NCBI GenBank assembly: GCA_903860975.1
Contig: CAIOSI010000034.1
Location: 1 to 64,000 of the forward strand
From: an uncultured Alphaproteobacteria bacterium
Lineage (GTDB): Bacteria > Pseudomonadota > Alphaproteobacteria > Caulobacterales > Caulobacteraceae
Reading direction: 5' to 3'
DNA length: 64,000 nt
How positions within the stretch are numbered: position 1 is the first letter of the stretch; each line of letters opens with the position of its first letter. The notes under the pieces were generated by a model. It did no database searches, was not told the DNA's origin, and saw only the letters and a program-made list of their open reading frames with translations. Shown in pieces: positions 1 to 8,068 of this stretch. The position numbers were made by a program, and so were the translations under genes.

Positions 1-1
1 G

Positions 2-88
2 CCTCCCCCGCCGCCGCCTCCGCCGCCTCCCCCGCCGCCGCCGCCGCCGCCGCCTCCGCCTCCGCCTCCGCCTCCGCCGCCTCCGCCG
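2..88 (+). repeat. Proline-codon microsatellite (CCG/CCT/CCC)
   Basis: Twenty-nine consecutive proline codons made only of CCG, CCT and CCC, with a run of seven CCG triplets (32-52) and alternating CCT-CCG units (53-76). It lies in frame in the OmpA-family gene. Slippage here would change linker length by whole codons. Confidence 0.9.
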
Positions 89-430
89 GCCTACGAGGCG
101 AAGCAGTTCATCGTCTACTTCCCGTTTGATCAGTACATCCTGACGCCGGAAGCTCAGTCGGTGGTCACGGAAGCGGCGCACTATGCCTCTGCCGGACATG
201 CGACGAAGGTGACCGTGGTCGGCCACACAGACACGTCCGGTTCCGCGGCCTATAACGTCCGCCTGTCGGAGCGCCGCGCCAAGGCCGTCGCCGACGCCCT
301 GGTTGGAATGGGTGTTGCTCAGTCCACCATGTCGGTTGACTGGAAAGGCAAGACCCAACCTGCAGTCGCGACTGGCGACGGCGTGAAGGAACCGCTGAAC
401 CGCCGTTCGACGATCGATATCAACTTCTGA
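2..430 (+). CDS. OmpA-family protein, C-terminal part (5' end outside window)
   Basis: The reading frame is open from the first base and ends at TGA 428-430. It encodes 29 consecutive prolines and then an OmpA-like peptidoglycan-binding domain. The domain shows the family signatures FDQYILTPEAQ, VVGHTDTSG, YNVRLSERRAKAV and a final NRRSTIDINF. The conserved Asp and Arg of such domains contact diaminopimelate in peptidoglycan, so the protein probably tethers the outer membrane to the wall. The N-terminal part, probably a beta-barrel or lipoprotein segment, lies upstream of the window. The proline run would act as a rigid linker. A strong terminator follows. Family assignment is secure; the exact subtype is not visible. 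Confidence 0.9.
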   Translation, partial: PPPPPPPPPPPPPPPPPPPPPPPPPPPPPAYEAKQFIVYFPFDQYILTPEAQSVVTEAAHYASAGHATKVTVVGHTDTSGSAAYNVRLSERRAKAVADALVGMGVAQSTMSVDWKGKTQPAVATGDGVKEPLNRRSTIDINF

Positions 431-462
431 TTTCGATCACCTAGCGATCGATAAACTTTGCG

Positions 463-490
463 AGAGCCCGGCCGAAAGGCCGGGCTCTTT
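463..490 (+). terminator. Rho-independent terminator after the ompA-like gene
   Basis: A perfect GC-rich stem (GAGCCCGGCC at 464-473 with GGCCGGGCTC at 478-487), a GAAA tetraloop and then T residues, 33 bases after the stop codon. Confidence 0.9.
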
Positions 491-752
491 GCGTTGCGGT
501 CCGAATAGAAGACGATGTTGAACCGGACGCGCGCGCAGGCGGCTATGAGACCTGTCTGGGGCAGGTCCGGCTGTGATTGTGTCAACGCCTCGCGGCTGTC
601 AGCGTTCGACGGTCACAGTGTCGTGAGCGAAGGCGCGGCAATGAGCGCCAAGCCTTTGATCTGTCGAGGGGCGGAACTGTCCGTTAACCTTTGGTTTACG
701 AAAAAATCTGGGCGCCGATGGCTGGCCTCATTGACGAGTCATTAGGACGGGT

Positions 753-800
753 GCCCCATATGTAGGTTGTTCGGGTGTATCGCCCACAACATGTAGGGGC
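753..800 (+). promoter_or_regulatory. Pair of NrdR-box-like elements upstream of nrdA
   Basis: Two similar elements occur at 754-767 (CCCCATATGTAGGT) and 785-798 (CACAACATGTAGGG). The shared core A-T/C-A-T-G-T-A-G-G recurs exactly 31 bp apart, three helical turns. That is the classical spacing of paired boxes for the ribonucleotide reductase repressor NrdR. The second element starts 67 bp before the nrdA start codon. A similar pair precedes nrdB. The rest of 491-851 shows nothing I can assign beyond promoter DNA. Confidence 0.6.
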
Positions 801-851
801 TAGAACGACGCCAGGGCTGGTGACGTTCGACAGGGATATGGGTCAGGGACG

Positions 852-2711
852 ATGAGTGAAGCGGCGAAAGTTGGGATTGCCGAGTCAATTGAACGGGTTG
901 CTGGGTCTGCTGTGCGACCGCAACTGCAGCTGGTTCGCAAGGTCGAGGTCGACAGGTCACGCGACGACCTTCTGACGGACTTCGGCAAGACCACTCTGGA
1001 GGACCGTTATCTTCTGGCGGGTGAAAGCTACCAGGACATGTTCGCGCGAGTCGCCACGGCTTACGCTGACGATGCCGACCACGCACAACGGATTTATGAC
1101 TACATCTCCAGGCTCTGGTTCATGCCCTCGACGCCGGTCTTGTCGAACGGTGGCGCAAGCCGCGGCCTGCCGATCTCGTGTTTCTTGAACGCTGTGCCAG
1201 ACAGCCTTGAGGGCATCCAAGGCGTCTGGAATGAAAACGTCCACCTTGCCTCCAATGGCGGCGGGATTGGCACCTATTGGGGAGGCGTGCGCTCCATCGG
1301 CGAAAAGGTGAAGGGTGCGGGTCAGACCAGCGGAATTATCCCGTTCATCCGCGTCATGGACTCCCTCACGCTTGCAATCAGCCAGGGCTCATTGCGCCGG
1401 GGCTCGGCGGCGGTCTACCTCGACATCCACCACCCGGAAATCGAGGAGTTCCTGGAGATCCGCAAGCCTTCCGGCGATTTCAACCGCAAAAGCTTGAACC
1501 TCCACCACGGGATCAACATCACAGACGAATTCATGGAGGCTGTGCGCGACGGTGCCATGTTTGGCCTGCGTTCGCCGAAATCCAAGGATATCATCCGCGA
1601 GGTCGACGCTCGCTCGCTTTGGCAGAAGATCCTCGAGATCCGTCTGCAGACCGGCGAGCCCTACCTGATTTTCTCCGACACTGTGAACCGCGCCATGCCG
1701 CTGCATCAGCGCGAACTTGGACTGAACGTTCGCCAGTCAAACCTCTGCTCGGAGATCGTGCTGCACACCGGTAAGGATCATCTGGGCATAGAGCGTACGG
1801 CGGTCTGCTGCTTGTCGTCAGTGAACGCCGAGACGTTCTTGGAATGGCGTGATCACCCGACTTTCATCGAAGACGTCATGCGCTTCCTCGACAATGTACT
1901 GGAGGACTTCATTCAGCGCGCGCCGCCGGAGATGGCCAACGCCATCTATGCCGCCAAGCGCGAGCGTTCGGTGGGCCTGGGCCTAATGGGCTTCCACACG
2001 TTCCTTCAATCGCAGAACGTGCCTTTCGAGAGCGCACTGGCGAAAAGCTGGAACATGCGGCTCTTCAAAACGCTGCGCCGTCAGTGTGACGCGGCCTCCC
2101 GCACACTTGCCGCCGAGCGCGGCCCGTGTCCCGACGCTGAGGAACGTGGGGTTATGGAGCGTTTCAGCCACAAACTTGCCATCGCGCCAACCGCTTCCAT
2201 CTCGATCATCTGCGGCGGCACCTCGGCTGGCATCGAGCCAATCCCCGCCAATATTTACACCCACAAGACCCTGTCTGGGACCTTCGCGGTGAAAAGTCCC
2301 TATCTGGAACGGCTGCTGGAAACGACGGGTCACAACACGCCCGCAGTTTGGGACTCGATTCTGGAGAATGAAGGTTCGGTCCAACACCTGGATTTCCTCA
2401 GCCAGGACGATAAGGATATCTACAAGACCGCATTCGAGATCGATCAGCGCTGGGTCATCGAATTGGCAGCCGACCGAACGGCGGACATTTGCCAGTCGCA
2501 ATCCGTCAACCTTTTCCTCCCAGGCGACGTGGAAAAGTGGGACCTGCACATGCTCCATTTCCAGGCCTGGGAGCGCGGATGCAAGTCGCTCTACTATTTG
2601 CGCTCAAAGTCGGTTCAGCGGGCCTCGCACGCGGGTGGCGAGACGCTGGTGGCTGTCGACATGTCCGGCCTGGCTAAGACTGACTATGAGGAGTGCCTGG
2701 CCTGCCAGTAG
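852..2711 (+). CDS. nrdA: Ribonucleoside-diphosphate reductase, class I large (alpha) subunit
   Basis: Reduces ribonucleotides to deoxyribonucleotides together with NrdB. The 619-residue product carries the whole catalytic set. C110 (in ISCFLN) and C319 correspond to the redox pair C225/C462 of the E. coli enzyme. N297-x-C299-x-E301 is the substrate and thiyl-radical site. Y581-Y582 continue the radical-transfer path, and the C-terminal shuttle cysteines are C615 and C618 in a terminal ECLACQ. Only about 40 residues precede the catalytic barrel, so the N-terminal ATP-cone that gives dATP feedback is absent. An outer-membrane protein gene and then nrdB follow on the same strand. NrdR-like boxes upstream suggest repression by NrdR. 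Confidence 0.97.
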   Translation: MSEAAKVGIAESIERVAGSAVRPQLQLVRKVEVDRSRDDLLTDFGKTTLEDRYLLAGESYQDMFARVATAYADDADHAQRIYDYISRLWFMPSTPVLSNGGASRGLPISCFLNAVPDSLEGIQGVWNENVHLASNGGGIGTYWGGVRSIGEKVKGAGQTSGIIPFIRVMDSLTLAISQGSLRRGSAAVYLDIHHPEIEEFLEIRKPSGDFNRKSLNLHHGINITDEFMEAVRDGAMFGLRSPKSKDIIREVDARSLWQKILEIRLQTGEPYLIFSDTVNRAMPLHQRELGLNVRQSNLCSEIVLHTGKDHLGIERTAVCCLSSVNAETFLEWRDHPTFIEDVMRFLDNVLEDFIQRAPPEMANAIYAAKRERSVGLGLMGFHTFLQSQNVPFESALAKSWNMRLFKTLRRQCDAASRTLAAERGPCPDAEERGVMERFSHKLAIAPTASISIICGGTSAGIEPIPANIYTHKTLSGTFAVKSPYLERLLETTGHNTPAVWDSILENEGSVQHLDFLSQDDKDIYKTAFEIDQRWVIELAADRTADICQSQSVNLFLPGDVEKWDLHMLHFQAWERGCKSLYYLRSKSVQRASHAGGETLVAVDMSGLAKTDYEECLACQ

Positions 2712-2939
2712 GACGGTTTCTGCTGCGGGAATTTCCCCGGCGTGGAATGACGCGCCCCTGGCGGCACTCAATCAATTCCGTATGGTCTAGCCTATGGCAT
2801 AGCGGTTGCGGGTCGTCGAAATGACTCGTGAAAAGGCGGCGCGCTGCCTAGGTTGAGTGTGGGGAACCGAAGCCTGTCTGGTGGTTTTCGCTGTGATGCG
2901 AGGGCTGCCTAGCGAAGCCTCGGCATGGGAGAGACGATC

Positions 2940-3782
2940 ATGCGGTCGCTGGCTGTTTTAGCCATCATCGTGACCTGTGCCGCGGCGACTGCCGCCGGCG
3001 CTGAAACCCTCAATGGGAAAGCCTCTTCGAACGCTAAGTCCGAAGCGATGTCCTACCTGGCCATGCTGACAGGCTCCGACGCGCCCGTCTCGCCCTCGAG
3101 TGGTGGGGATCCTCTCAGCCGACAGCTGGAGCGCGATATCTACGAAGCTGGAGCTGGCCCTGTGCGCGGGTCGAGCAGTCTGACGCTGCTGTCGACGAAC
3201 ACTGCGCTGCGCGTAAACCTCGCAGGCGTGCTTCGAGCATTGGATCATCTGACCTTCAATCTCGCCCAGGCGCAGGAGGACATGCAAGCCTCTGAGGTCG
3301 CCCTTACCCACGACTGGCCTGCGGCGATGGCCTTCGGGACCCAACATTTTGGCGTCGACCTGACGCCCCACGCCGGCGTTGGCGTGACCAACTTCGGCGG
3401 TTCGGCCGAAGCGGGTGCGACCTTGCGACTGATGAGCCGCGACGCCGCCACCGCCGAACGATTGCGGGCGATGGGCCTGCGCGATGGATTGAGCTTCGGC
3501 GACAAGGGCCGTTGGTATCTGTTTGCCGCCGCCAGCGGGCGTGCGGTTGGCCTGAACATGCTCCACGGCGAGCGGGGTTGGAACCGCGCTGGATGGACGA
3601 CGGACGCAACCTCGACCCTCGCCGGCGACGCTCAGGTCGGCGTCGGCTGGCGCAAAGGCGATATGCAGACCTCCTTTGGTTACATCCATCGCGAGTTGAA
3701 GGGACAGAACACGCTGTTAGGTGTCGAGGCCAGGCAGGACTCAGTTGTTGCCTTCTCTCTCTCTATCCGCCCGCAATTCTAG
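2940..3782 (+). CDS. Predicted outer-membrane protein, LpxR/DUF2219-like
   Basis: I place the start at ATG 2940 because GGGAGAG (2927-2933) sits at ideal distance and the product then begins directly with a signal peptide (MRSLAVLAIIVTCAAATAAGAE). An upstream in-frame ATG at 2925 has no such site. The 280-residue protein has alternating beta-strand-like segments and ends in a phenylalanine (SLSIRPQF), as outer-membrane barrels do. The C-terminal half (GRAVGLNMLHGERGW, QVGVGWRKGDMQTSFGYIHRE) resembles the lipid A deacylase LpxR family. I cannot confirm its catalytic residues. It lies between nrdA and nrdB, with about 230 bp on each side, so co-transcription is possible but not obvious. Confidence 0.6.
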   Translation: MRSLAVLAIIVTCAAATAAGAETLNGKASSNAKSEAMSYLAMLTGSDAPVSPSSGGDPLSRQLERDIYEAGAGPVRGSSSLTLLSTNTALRVNLAGVLRALDHLTFNLAQAQEDMQASEVALTHDWPAAMAFGTQHFGVDLTPHAGVGVTNFGGSAEAGATLRLMSRDAATAERLRAMGLRDGLSFGDKGRWYLFAAASGRAVGLNMLHGERGWNRAGWTTDATSTLAGDAQVGVGWRKGDMQTSFGYIHRELKGQNTLLGVEARQDSVVAFSLSIRPQF

Positions 3783-3920
3783 CGTTTTCAGCCCTCTATT
3801 GGTCTTTGTGATTTGGTCGCACGGGCCCAGTCGATTGCATCTTGCCTCAATCATGGGCCCACCGGTGCCCGTATCGCCCTAGGCGTTATATCCACCGCTC
3901 ATCAAAACCCGGTGGAAAAG

Positions 3921-3966
3921 CGCAACATGCGGCGTGCTGCGCCTTGCCGAGCCACAACATCTGGTG
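3921..3966 (+). promoter_or_regulatory. Pair of NrdR-box-like elements upstream of nrdB
   Basis: CGCAACATGCGGCG (3921-3934) and CACAACATCTGGTG (3953-3966) lie 32 bp apart. Each has self-complementary outer arms (CGC/GCG and CAC/GTG) around an AACAT core. They resemble the pair before nrdA and end about 42 bp before the nrdB start. This suggests nrdB has its own NrdR-controlled promoter. Confidence 0.55.
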
Positions 3967-4008
3967 TCATGTTAGGGTCAATAGAATATTAAGCTGCGGA
4001 TCCGTGAG

Positions 4009-5061
4009 ATGACTCAGACATCGCCCTCAAACATCCGCACGCTTCCTGGCCTGCTCACGCCATCGGCCGCCTACAAGCCCTTCCGTTATCCATGGGCCTA
4101 TGAGTTCTGGAAGAAGCAGCAGCAGGTCCACTGGATGCCCGAAGAGGTGCCGCTGGGGGAGGATTGCAAGGATTGGGCGACCAAACTCAATGACCGTGAA
4201 CGCAATCTGCTCACCCAGATTTTTCGGTTCTTCACCCAGTCCGACGTTGAGGTGAACGACAACTACATGGAGCGCTATGCCCGCGTCTTCAAACCAACCG
4301 AAGTCAAGATGATGCTGGCGGCCTTCTCGAACATGGAGACCATCCACATCGCGGCCTACGCGCTTCTACTCGAGACGATCGGCATGCCGGATGCGGAGTT
4401 CACCGCGTTCCTCGACTATCAAGCCATGCGCGACAAGCACGACTACATGCAACAGTTCGGCGTCGAGACGAACGCCGACATTGCCCGCACAATCGCCATG
4501 TTTGGCGGCTTCACCGAGGGGCTGCAGCTCTTTGCCAGTTTCGCAATGCTGATGAACTTCCCAAGGCACAACAAGATGAAGGGCATGGGCCAGATCGTCA
4601 GCTGGAGCGTCCGCGACGAAAGCCTGCACTGCGAGGGAATGATCAAGGTCTACCACGCGTTCCAGGCAGAGACCGGCTGCGTAACCAAGACCGTCGCCGA
4701 CGACATTGTCGACTGCTGCAAGACGGTGGTGGGCCTGGAGGACAAGTTCATCGACTTGGCCTTCGAAGCCGGAGAGATCCAGGGCATGACGCCAGAGGAT
4801 ATCAAAAGCTACATTCGCTTTATTGCCGACTGGCGCCTGCGCCAGCTGCAGCTGCCCGAAGTTTATGGCGTGAAGGAAAACCCTCTGCCCTGGCTGCAGT
4901 CGATGCTGTCGGGTGTCGAGCACGCGAACTTTTTCGAAGCCCGCAGCACAGAGTACTCCAAGGCGGCCACACGTGGTCAGTGGCACGGCGGCGAGGGGGT
5001 ATGGAATGAGTTCGACAAGATGCAGGCCAAGCGTTTTGCCAACGAGATGCCAGCGGAGTGA
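4009..5061 (+). CDS. nrdB: Ribonucleoside-diphosphate reductase, class I small (beta) subunit
   Basis: Supplies the radical that starts catalysis in NrdA. The 350-residue protein keeps the di-metal ligands at the right spacing: D79, E110, H113, E170, E204 and H207. Y117 (METIHIAAY) occupies the radical-tyrosine position, so this is a tyrosyl-radical enzyme rather than the phenylalanine type of Chlamydia. There is no N-terminal ATP-cone, unlike some beta subunits that acquired one. Its gene is separated from nrdA by an unrelated coding region. It starts at ATG 4009, with its own NrdR-like boxes upstream. Confidence 0.97.
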   Translation: MTQTSPSNIRTLPGLLTPSAAYKPFRYPWAYEFWKKQQQVHWMPEEVPLGEDCKDWATKLNDRERNLLTQIFRFFTQSDVEVNDNYMERYARVFKPTEVKMMLAAFSNMETIHIAAYALLLETIGMPDAEFTAFLDYQAMRDKHDYMQQFGVETNADIARTIAMFGGFTEGLQLFASFAMLMNFPRHNKMKGMGQIVSWSVRDESLHCEGMIKVYHAFQAETGCVTKTVADDIVDCCKTVVGLEDKFIDLAFEAGEIQGMTPEDIKSYIRFIADWRLRQLQLPEVYGVKENPLPWLQSMLSGVEHANFFEARSTEYSKAATRGQWHGGEGVWNEFDKMQAKRFANEMPAE

Positions 5062-5167
5062 TCCCGTCGTGGGCTATTGCAGCCCTTAACCTCTAGGCTG
5101 ACCTGCGTGACGGATGGACCACGTCCCAACGACGGGTGGGTTCGATGGCGTCGCACCCGGGAGCGAC

Positions 5168-6217
5168 CTAAAGCGTCGGATCTTCGCCCACCTGAACCAG
5201 CATTTTTCCGAAATTTCCGCCACGCAGCATCTCAGCGAAAGCGTCTGGGATGGTCTCAATCCCCTGACGGATATCTTCGCGGTAGCGGATCTCGCCTGCG
5301 GCGACCCAGTCAGACATGTTGTTGAGAAATATTGCTTCGTGGTCGCCGACGAAGTCGCCGACGAAGAGGTCGCGAACGGTGATGCCGCGTGCGCTGAAGA
5401 TCGTCTCGCCGCGCGCCATCAGGGCCGCCCGGGCATCGGATCCGGACGCGTCGCCGTAGGTGGCAATAAGGCCGCAGATGGTCATTCTCGCGCCTGGATT
5501 GAATAGCGGCAGGACGGCATCGAAGACCGCGCCTCCAACGTTTTCGAAGTAGACGTCGATGCCCGCTGGACAGGCTGCGCGAAGATCCTGGGCGAACGTT
5601 GGACTGAGGTGTGAGACGCAGGCGTCGAATCCGAGCTCATCCGTCACGAACTGGCACTTCTCCTGGCGGCCAGCGATGCCAACGACGCGCGCGCCTCGCA
5701 GCCTTGCAAGCTGGCCAGCGATCTGTCCCACGCCACCGGAGGCGGCCGAGACCACGGCTGTCTCGCCGGCCGCAGGGTCGCCTTGTAAGATCATGCCCGC
5801 ATAGGCGGTAAGGCCCAGCATGCCAAGAACGCCGACCGCCTGCGAGATACGGCCCTGAGCTGGGTCGAGCCTGCGCGGGATCATATAAGGCGGCCGTAAA
5901 ACGCCCTCGCCCATAAGGCCGAACTCGGCCCAGCCGTTGGTATTAAAGACCAGGTCGCCGGCCGCAAAGCTATCCATCCGGCTTTCAACGACTTGGGCCA
6001 CAGTGCGGGCGTGACAAGGCGCACCAGCTGGCTCGACGCCGCGGCGCTTGTATCCCCATTGATACGGGTCAAGCGAAACGTAGATCGTGCGCGTCAGGGC
6101 CTGGCCGGACTTAAGCTGAGGCAGGGGCGCTTTACGCAGTTCAAACGTCTCCGACGTCGGCCAGGCGCCGAGCGGGTGGGGGGAAAGTGTCCAGTACCTG
6201 TTTGCGTCCATAACCAT
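5168..6217 (-). CDS. NADP-dependent oxidoreductase, MDR superfamily (CurA/leukotriene B4 dehydrogenase-like)
   Basis: A 349-residue zinc-independent medium-chain reductase that probably reduces an enone or quinone with NADPH. The N-terminal GroES-like part contains TRTIYVSLDPYQWGYKRR. The Rossmann part carries AASGGVGQIAGQLARL followed by VVGIAGRQEKCQFV. FENVGG near the middle is typical of the prostaglandin/leukotriene reductase (CurA, YncB) group. The zinc-binding cysteines of alcohol dehydrogenases are absent. It converges with nrdB. The substrate is not predictable from sequence. Confidence 0.9.
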   Translation of the reverse strand: MVMDANRYWTLSPHPLGAWPTSETFELRKAPLPQLKSGQALTRTIYVSLDPYQWGYKRRGVEPAGAPCHARTVAQVVESRMDSFAAGDLVFNTNGWAEFGLMGEGVLRPPYMIPRRLDPAQGRISQAVGVLGMLGLTAYAGMILQGDPAAGETAVVSAASGGVGQIAGQLARLRGARVVGIAGRQEKCQFVTDELGFDACVSHLSPTFAQDLRAACPAGIDVYFENVGGAVFDAVLPLFNPGARMTICGLIATYGDASGSDARAALMARGETIFSARGITVRDLFVGDFVGDHEAIFLNNMSDWVAAGEIRYREDIRQGIETIPDAFAEMLRGGNFGKMLVQVGEDPTL

Positions 6218-6239
6218 TTGCGAGCCCGCTTGAGGCCGC

Positions 6240-6404
6240 TTACTCCTTCTTCTTGGATCTAGCTTTGCCCTTCGCCGGACCCGGTCAGCCTGTGTCGATG
6301 GGAAGCTTCGGGTTCGCCGTGATCTTCAGATCCGCGCAATGGTGGTACTTGAAGCGGACGTCGGGGTTGACGCCGTTCGCAATCCCCTGGTTCGCCATCT
6401 TCAT
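6240..6404 (-). pseudogene. Small reading frame interrupted by an in-frame TGA (possible gene remnant)
   Basis: On the minus strand a frame starting at ATG 6404 reads MKMANQGIANGVNPDVRFKY and continues to a TGA at 6285-6287. The same frame then stays open for 14 more codons with a basic tail (PGPAKGKARSKKKE) before TAA 6240-6242. The composition looks protein-like, and the basic tail resembles a natural C-terminus. I do not recognise the family. It may be the 3' scrap of a lost gene, or a short gene with a premature stop. It lies between the M20-like gene and the MDR gene on the same strand. Confidence 0.3.
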
Positions 6405-6450
6405 CCAAGTCAGCCGCGCGACGTCAGAGACGGGAAGCTGGCGGGGGTGG

Positions 6451-7986
6451 CTAACTCTTCGCCAGCGCATAGAGAAACTCGACGTAGCCCTCGGTGGCGC
6501 CGGCCATACCGCGGAGCTTCGTGTTCTCGGATTCAATGACATAGTATTCGTCAGGCGCGTGCTGGCGTGACCCATGGCCGAAGCCGAAATGGCCCGCGGG
6601 CAGGCTGACCGGCGCACCGGTAAAAATGTAGCCTGGCCAGGAACCTGCGAGCCGCGGCGTCAGGGCGACCTCCAGACCCGCTCGCCGGTAAACGCCCAGA
6701 GAAGCTTGAATCAGGGCCGAAGATTCCTCAGTCTGAGTCGGGTCGTATCCGCCCGTCACTTTGACGTCTATGTCGCCGTAGCCACGCTTGGCCAAGTGGG
6801 CCTTAAGCTTACGTTGCGCCTCGCCAGCCGTCTGGTCGGGGACCAGTCTGAAGTCCAGCTTGGCCGTCGCTTTGGACGGCAGGACGGTCTTGCCGCCTGG
6901 ACCGGTGTAACCGGCGTTTATGCCTTCGATATTGACTGTGGGCTGCGAGGCCAGGCGTTCGAGCGCATCGCGATAAGACAGATCGCGGACCCATTTTTGG
7001 ACCCCCATGAACGTTTTGCGGTCCGCCTCGCTGGTGTGAGCGGCCTGATCGGCGATGATTTCCTTCTGGCGAGGTGTCAGTGGCTTCACGTTTTCGAACC
7101 AGCCGTCGATGGCCGGGTCGTTGCCGTCTTCTGAGACCAGCGTGGAGAGCGCCTTTACCATCCGCCACACGGCGCTATCCAACTCCGCTTTGAAGGATGA
7201 ATGGATGTCGTCGAGCGCGCCACGGCCCCAGGCCTTGGTGGTGCATGTGAGCTCCACTTCGATCATCCCCTTGGCGCCGAGGTCGACCTCCACACTGCCC
7301 TGCGGCGACTGGGCCGCGAACGGCATCCACACCTCATGGCATTTCGTCAGCGCCGCCAGTACCTCCGGACGATGCACCACCTGGCCGAAATGCGGAGAGC
7401 CGATCTCCTCTTCGCCCTCGGCAACGAGGACGAGATTCACCGGCGGCGTGCGGCCGGCAGCGCGCAGGGCGTGGAGGGCAGCCAGGAAGGTCGCTTCTGG
7501 GCCTTTTTGGTTAACAGCACCTCTGCCGATCAACACCTTGCCAAGACCAGGGCGCGGTACGATCCGCGCCTCGAGCGGAGGGGAGGACCACTCCGCCGGA
7601 TCGAACTGCTTCACGTCGTACATAAAATACATACCGACCGTGCGAGCCGCGCCATTGTCCATGGTTGCGAAAACGCCGGGCCTGCCGTCGGTTTGAATGA
7701 TCGACTGGTGTTGGAAGCCGGCGTCCTTCAGCAGGTCAGCCATATATTGGGCCCCCTCTTGAACGTTGCGGCCTTCCGCAGCGATAGAGGGAAGCGCGAT
7801 CCAATCCTGAAGGCGCTTGATGGCTTCTGGACGCTGGGCCTCGATAGCCTTGCGCACGCCGGCCAGGTCGCCAGCTGAAGGCGCAGCTGCAAGCAATCTC
7901 GTGGGTGAGGTGAGGGCAACACCTGCCGCACCGGCCATCAGCATCAGGCCCCGCCGATCTGTCGCGCTCAAAATCCGATCGTCCAC
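6451..7986 (-). CDS. Exported M20-family metallohydrolase homologue with altered metal ligands
   Basis: I choose GTG 7986 because a GGGGAAA ribosome-binding site lies just upstream. An ATG 54 bp further up lacks one and would add a non-signal extension. The 511-residue product starts with a Tat-like signal (ATDRRGLMLMAGAAGVALTS). It then follows the M20 carboxypeptidase/deacylase plan: catalytic EGEEEIGS near residue 190 and a histidine near the C-terminus (RQHAPDEYY). Two canonical metal ligands differ. The usual His in HYDVQP is Met122 (YFMYDVKQ), and the bridging Asp in GRGASDDKG is Asn159 (GRGAVNQKG). It may use one metal or a different chemistry, or belong to a divergent M20 clade that shares these changes. 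Confidence 0.8.
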   Translation of the reverse strand: MDDRILSATDRRGLMLMAGAAGVALTSPTRLLAAAPSAGDLAGVRKAIEAQRPEAIKRLQDWIALPSIAAEGRNVQEGAQYMADLLKDAGFQHQSIIQTDGRPGVFATMDNGAARTVGMYFMYDVKQFDPAEWSSPPLEARIVPRPGLGKVLIGRGAVNQKGPEATFLAALHALRAAGRTPPVNLVLVAEGEEEIGSPHFGQVVHRPEVLAALTKCHEVWMPFAAQSPQGSVEVDLGAKGMIEVELTCTTKAWGRGALDDIHSSFKAELDSAVWRMVKALSTLVSEDGNDPAIDGWFENVKPLTPRQKEIIADQAAHTSEADRKTFMGVQKWVRDLSYRDALERLASQPTVNIEGINAGYTGPGGKTVLPSKATAKLDFRLVPDQTAGEAQRKLKAHLAKRGYGDIDVKVTGGYDPTQTEESSALIQASLGVYRRAGLEVALTPRLAGSWPGYIFTGAPVSLPAGHFGFGHGSRQHAPDEYYVIESENTKLRGMAGATEGYVEFLYALAKS

Positions 7987-8068
7987 GATGTATTTCCCCT
8001 GTCTCGATGGGCGTAGCTTAGGGGTGAAGCGAGCTGTCACTCAAGCCACGCGCGTCGGCGGCGATCGG

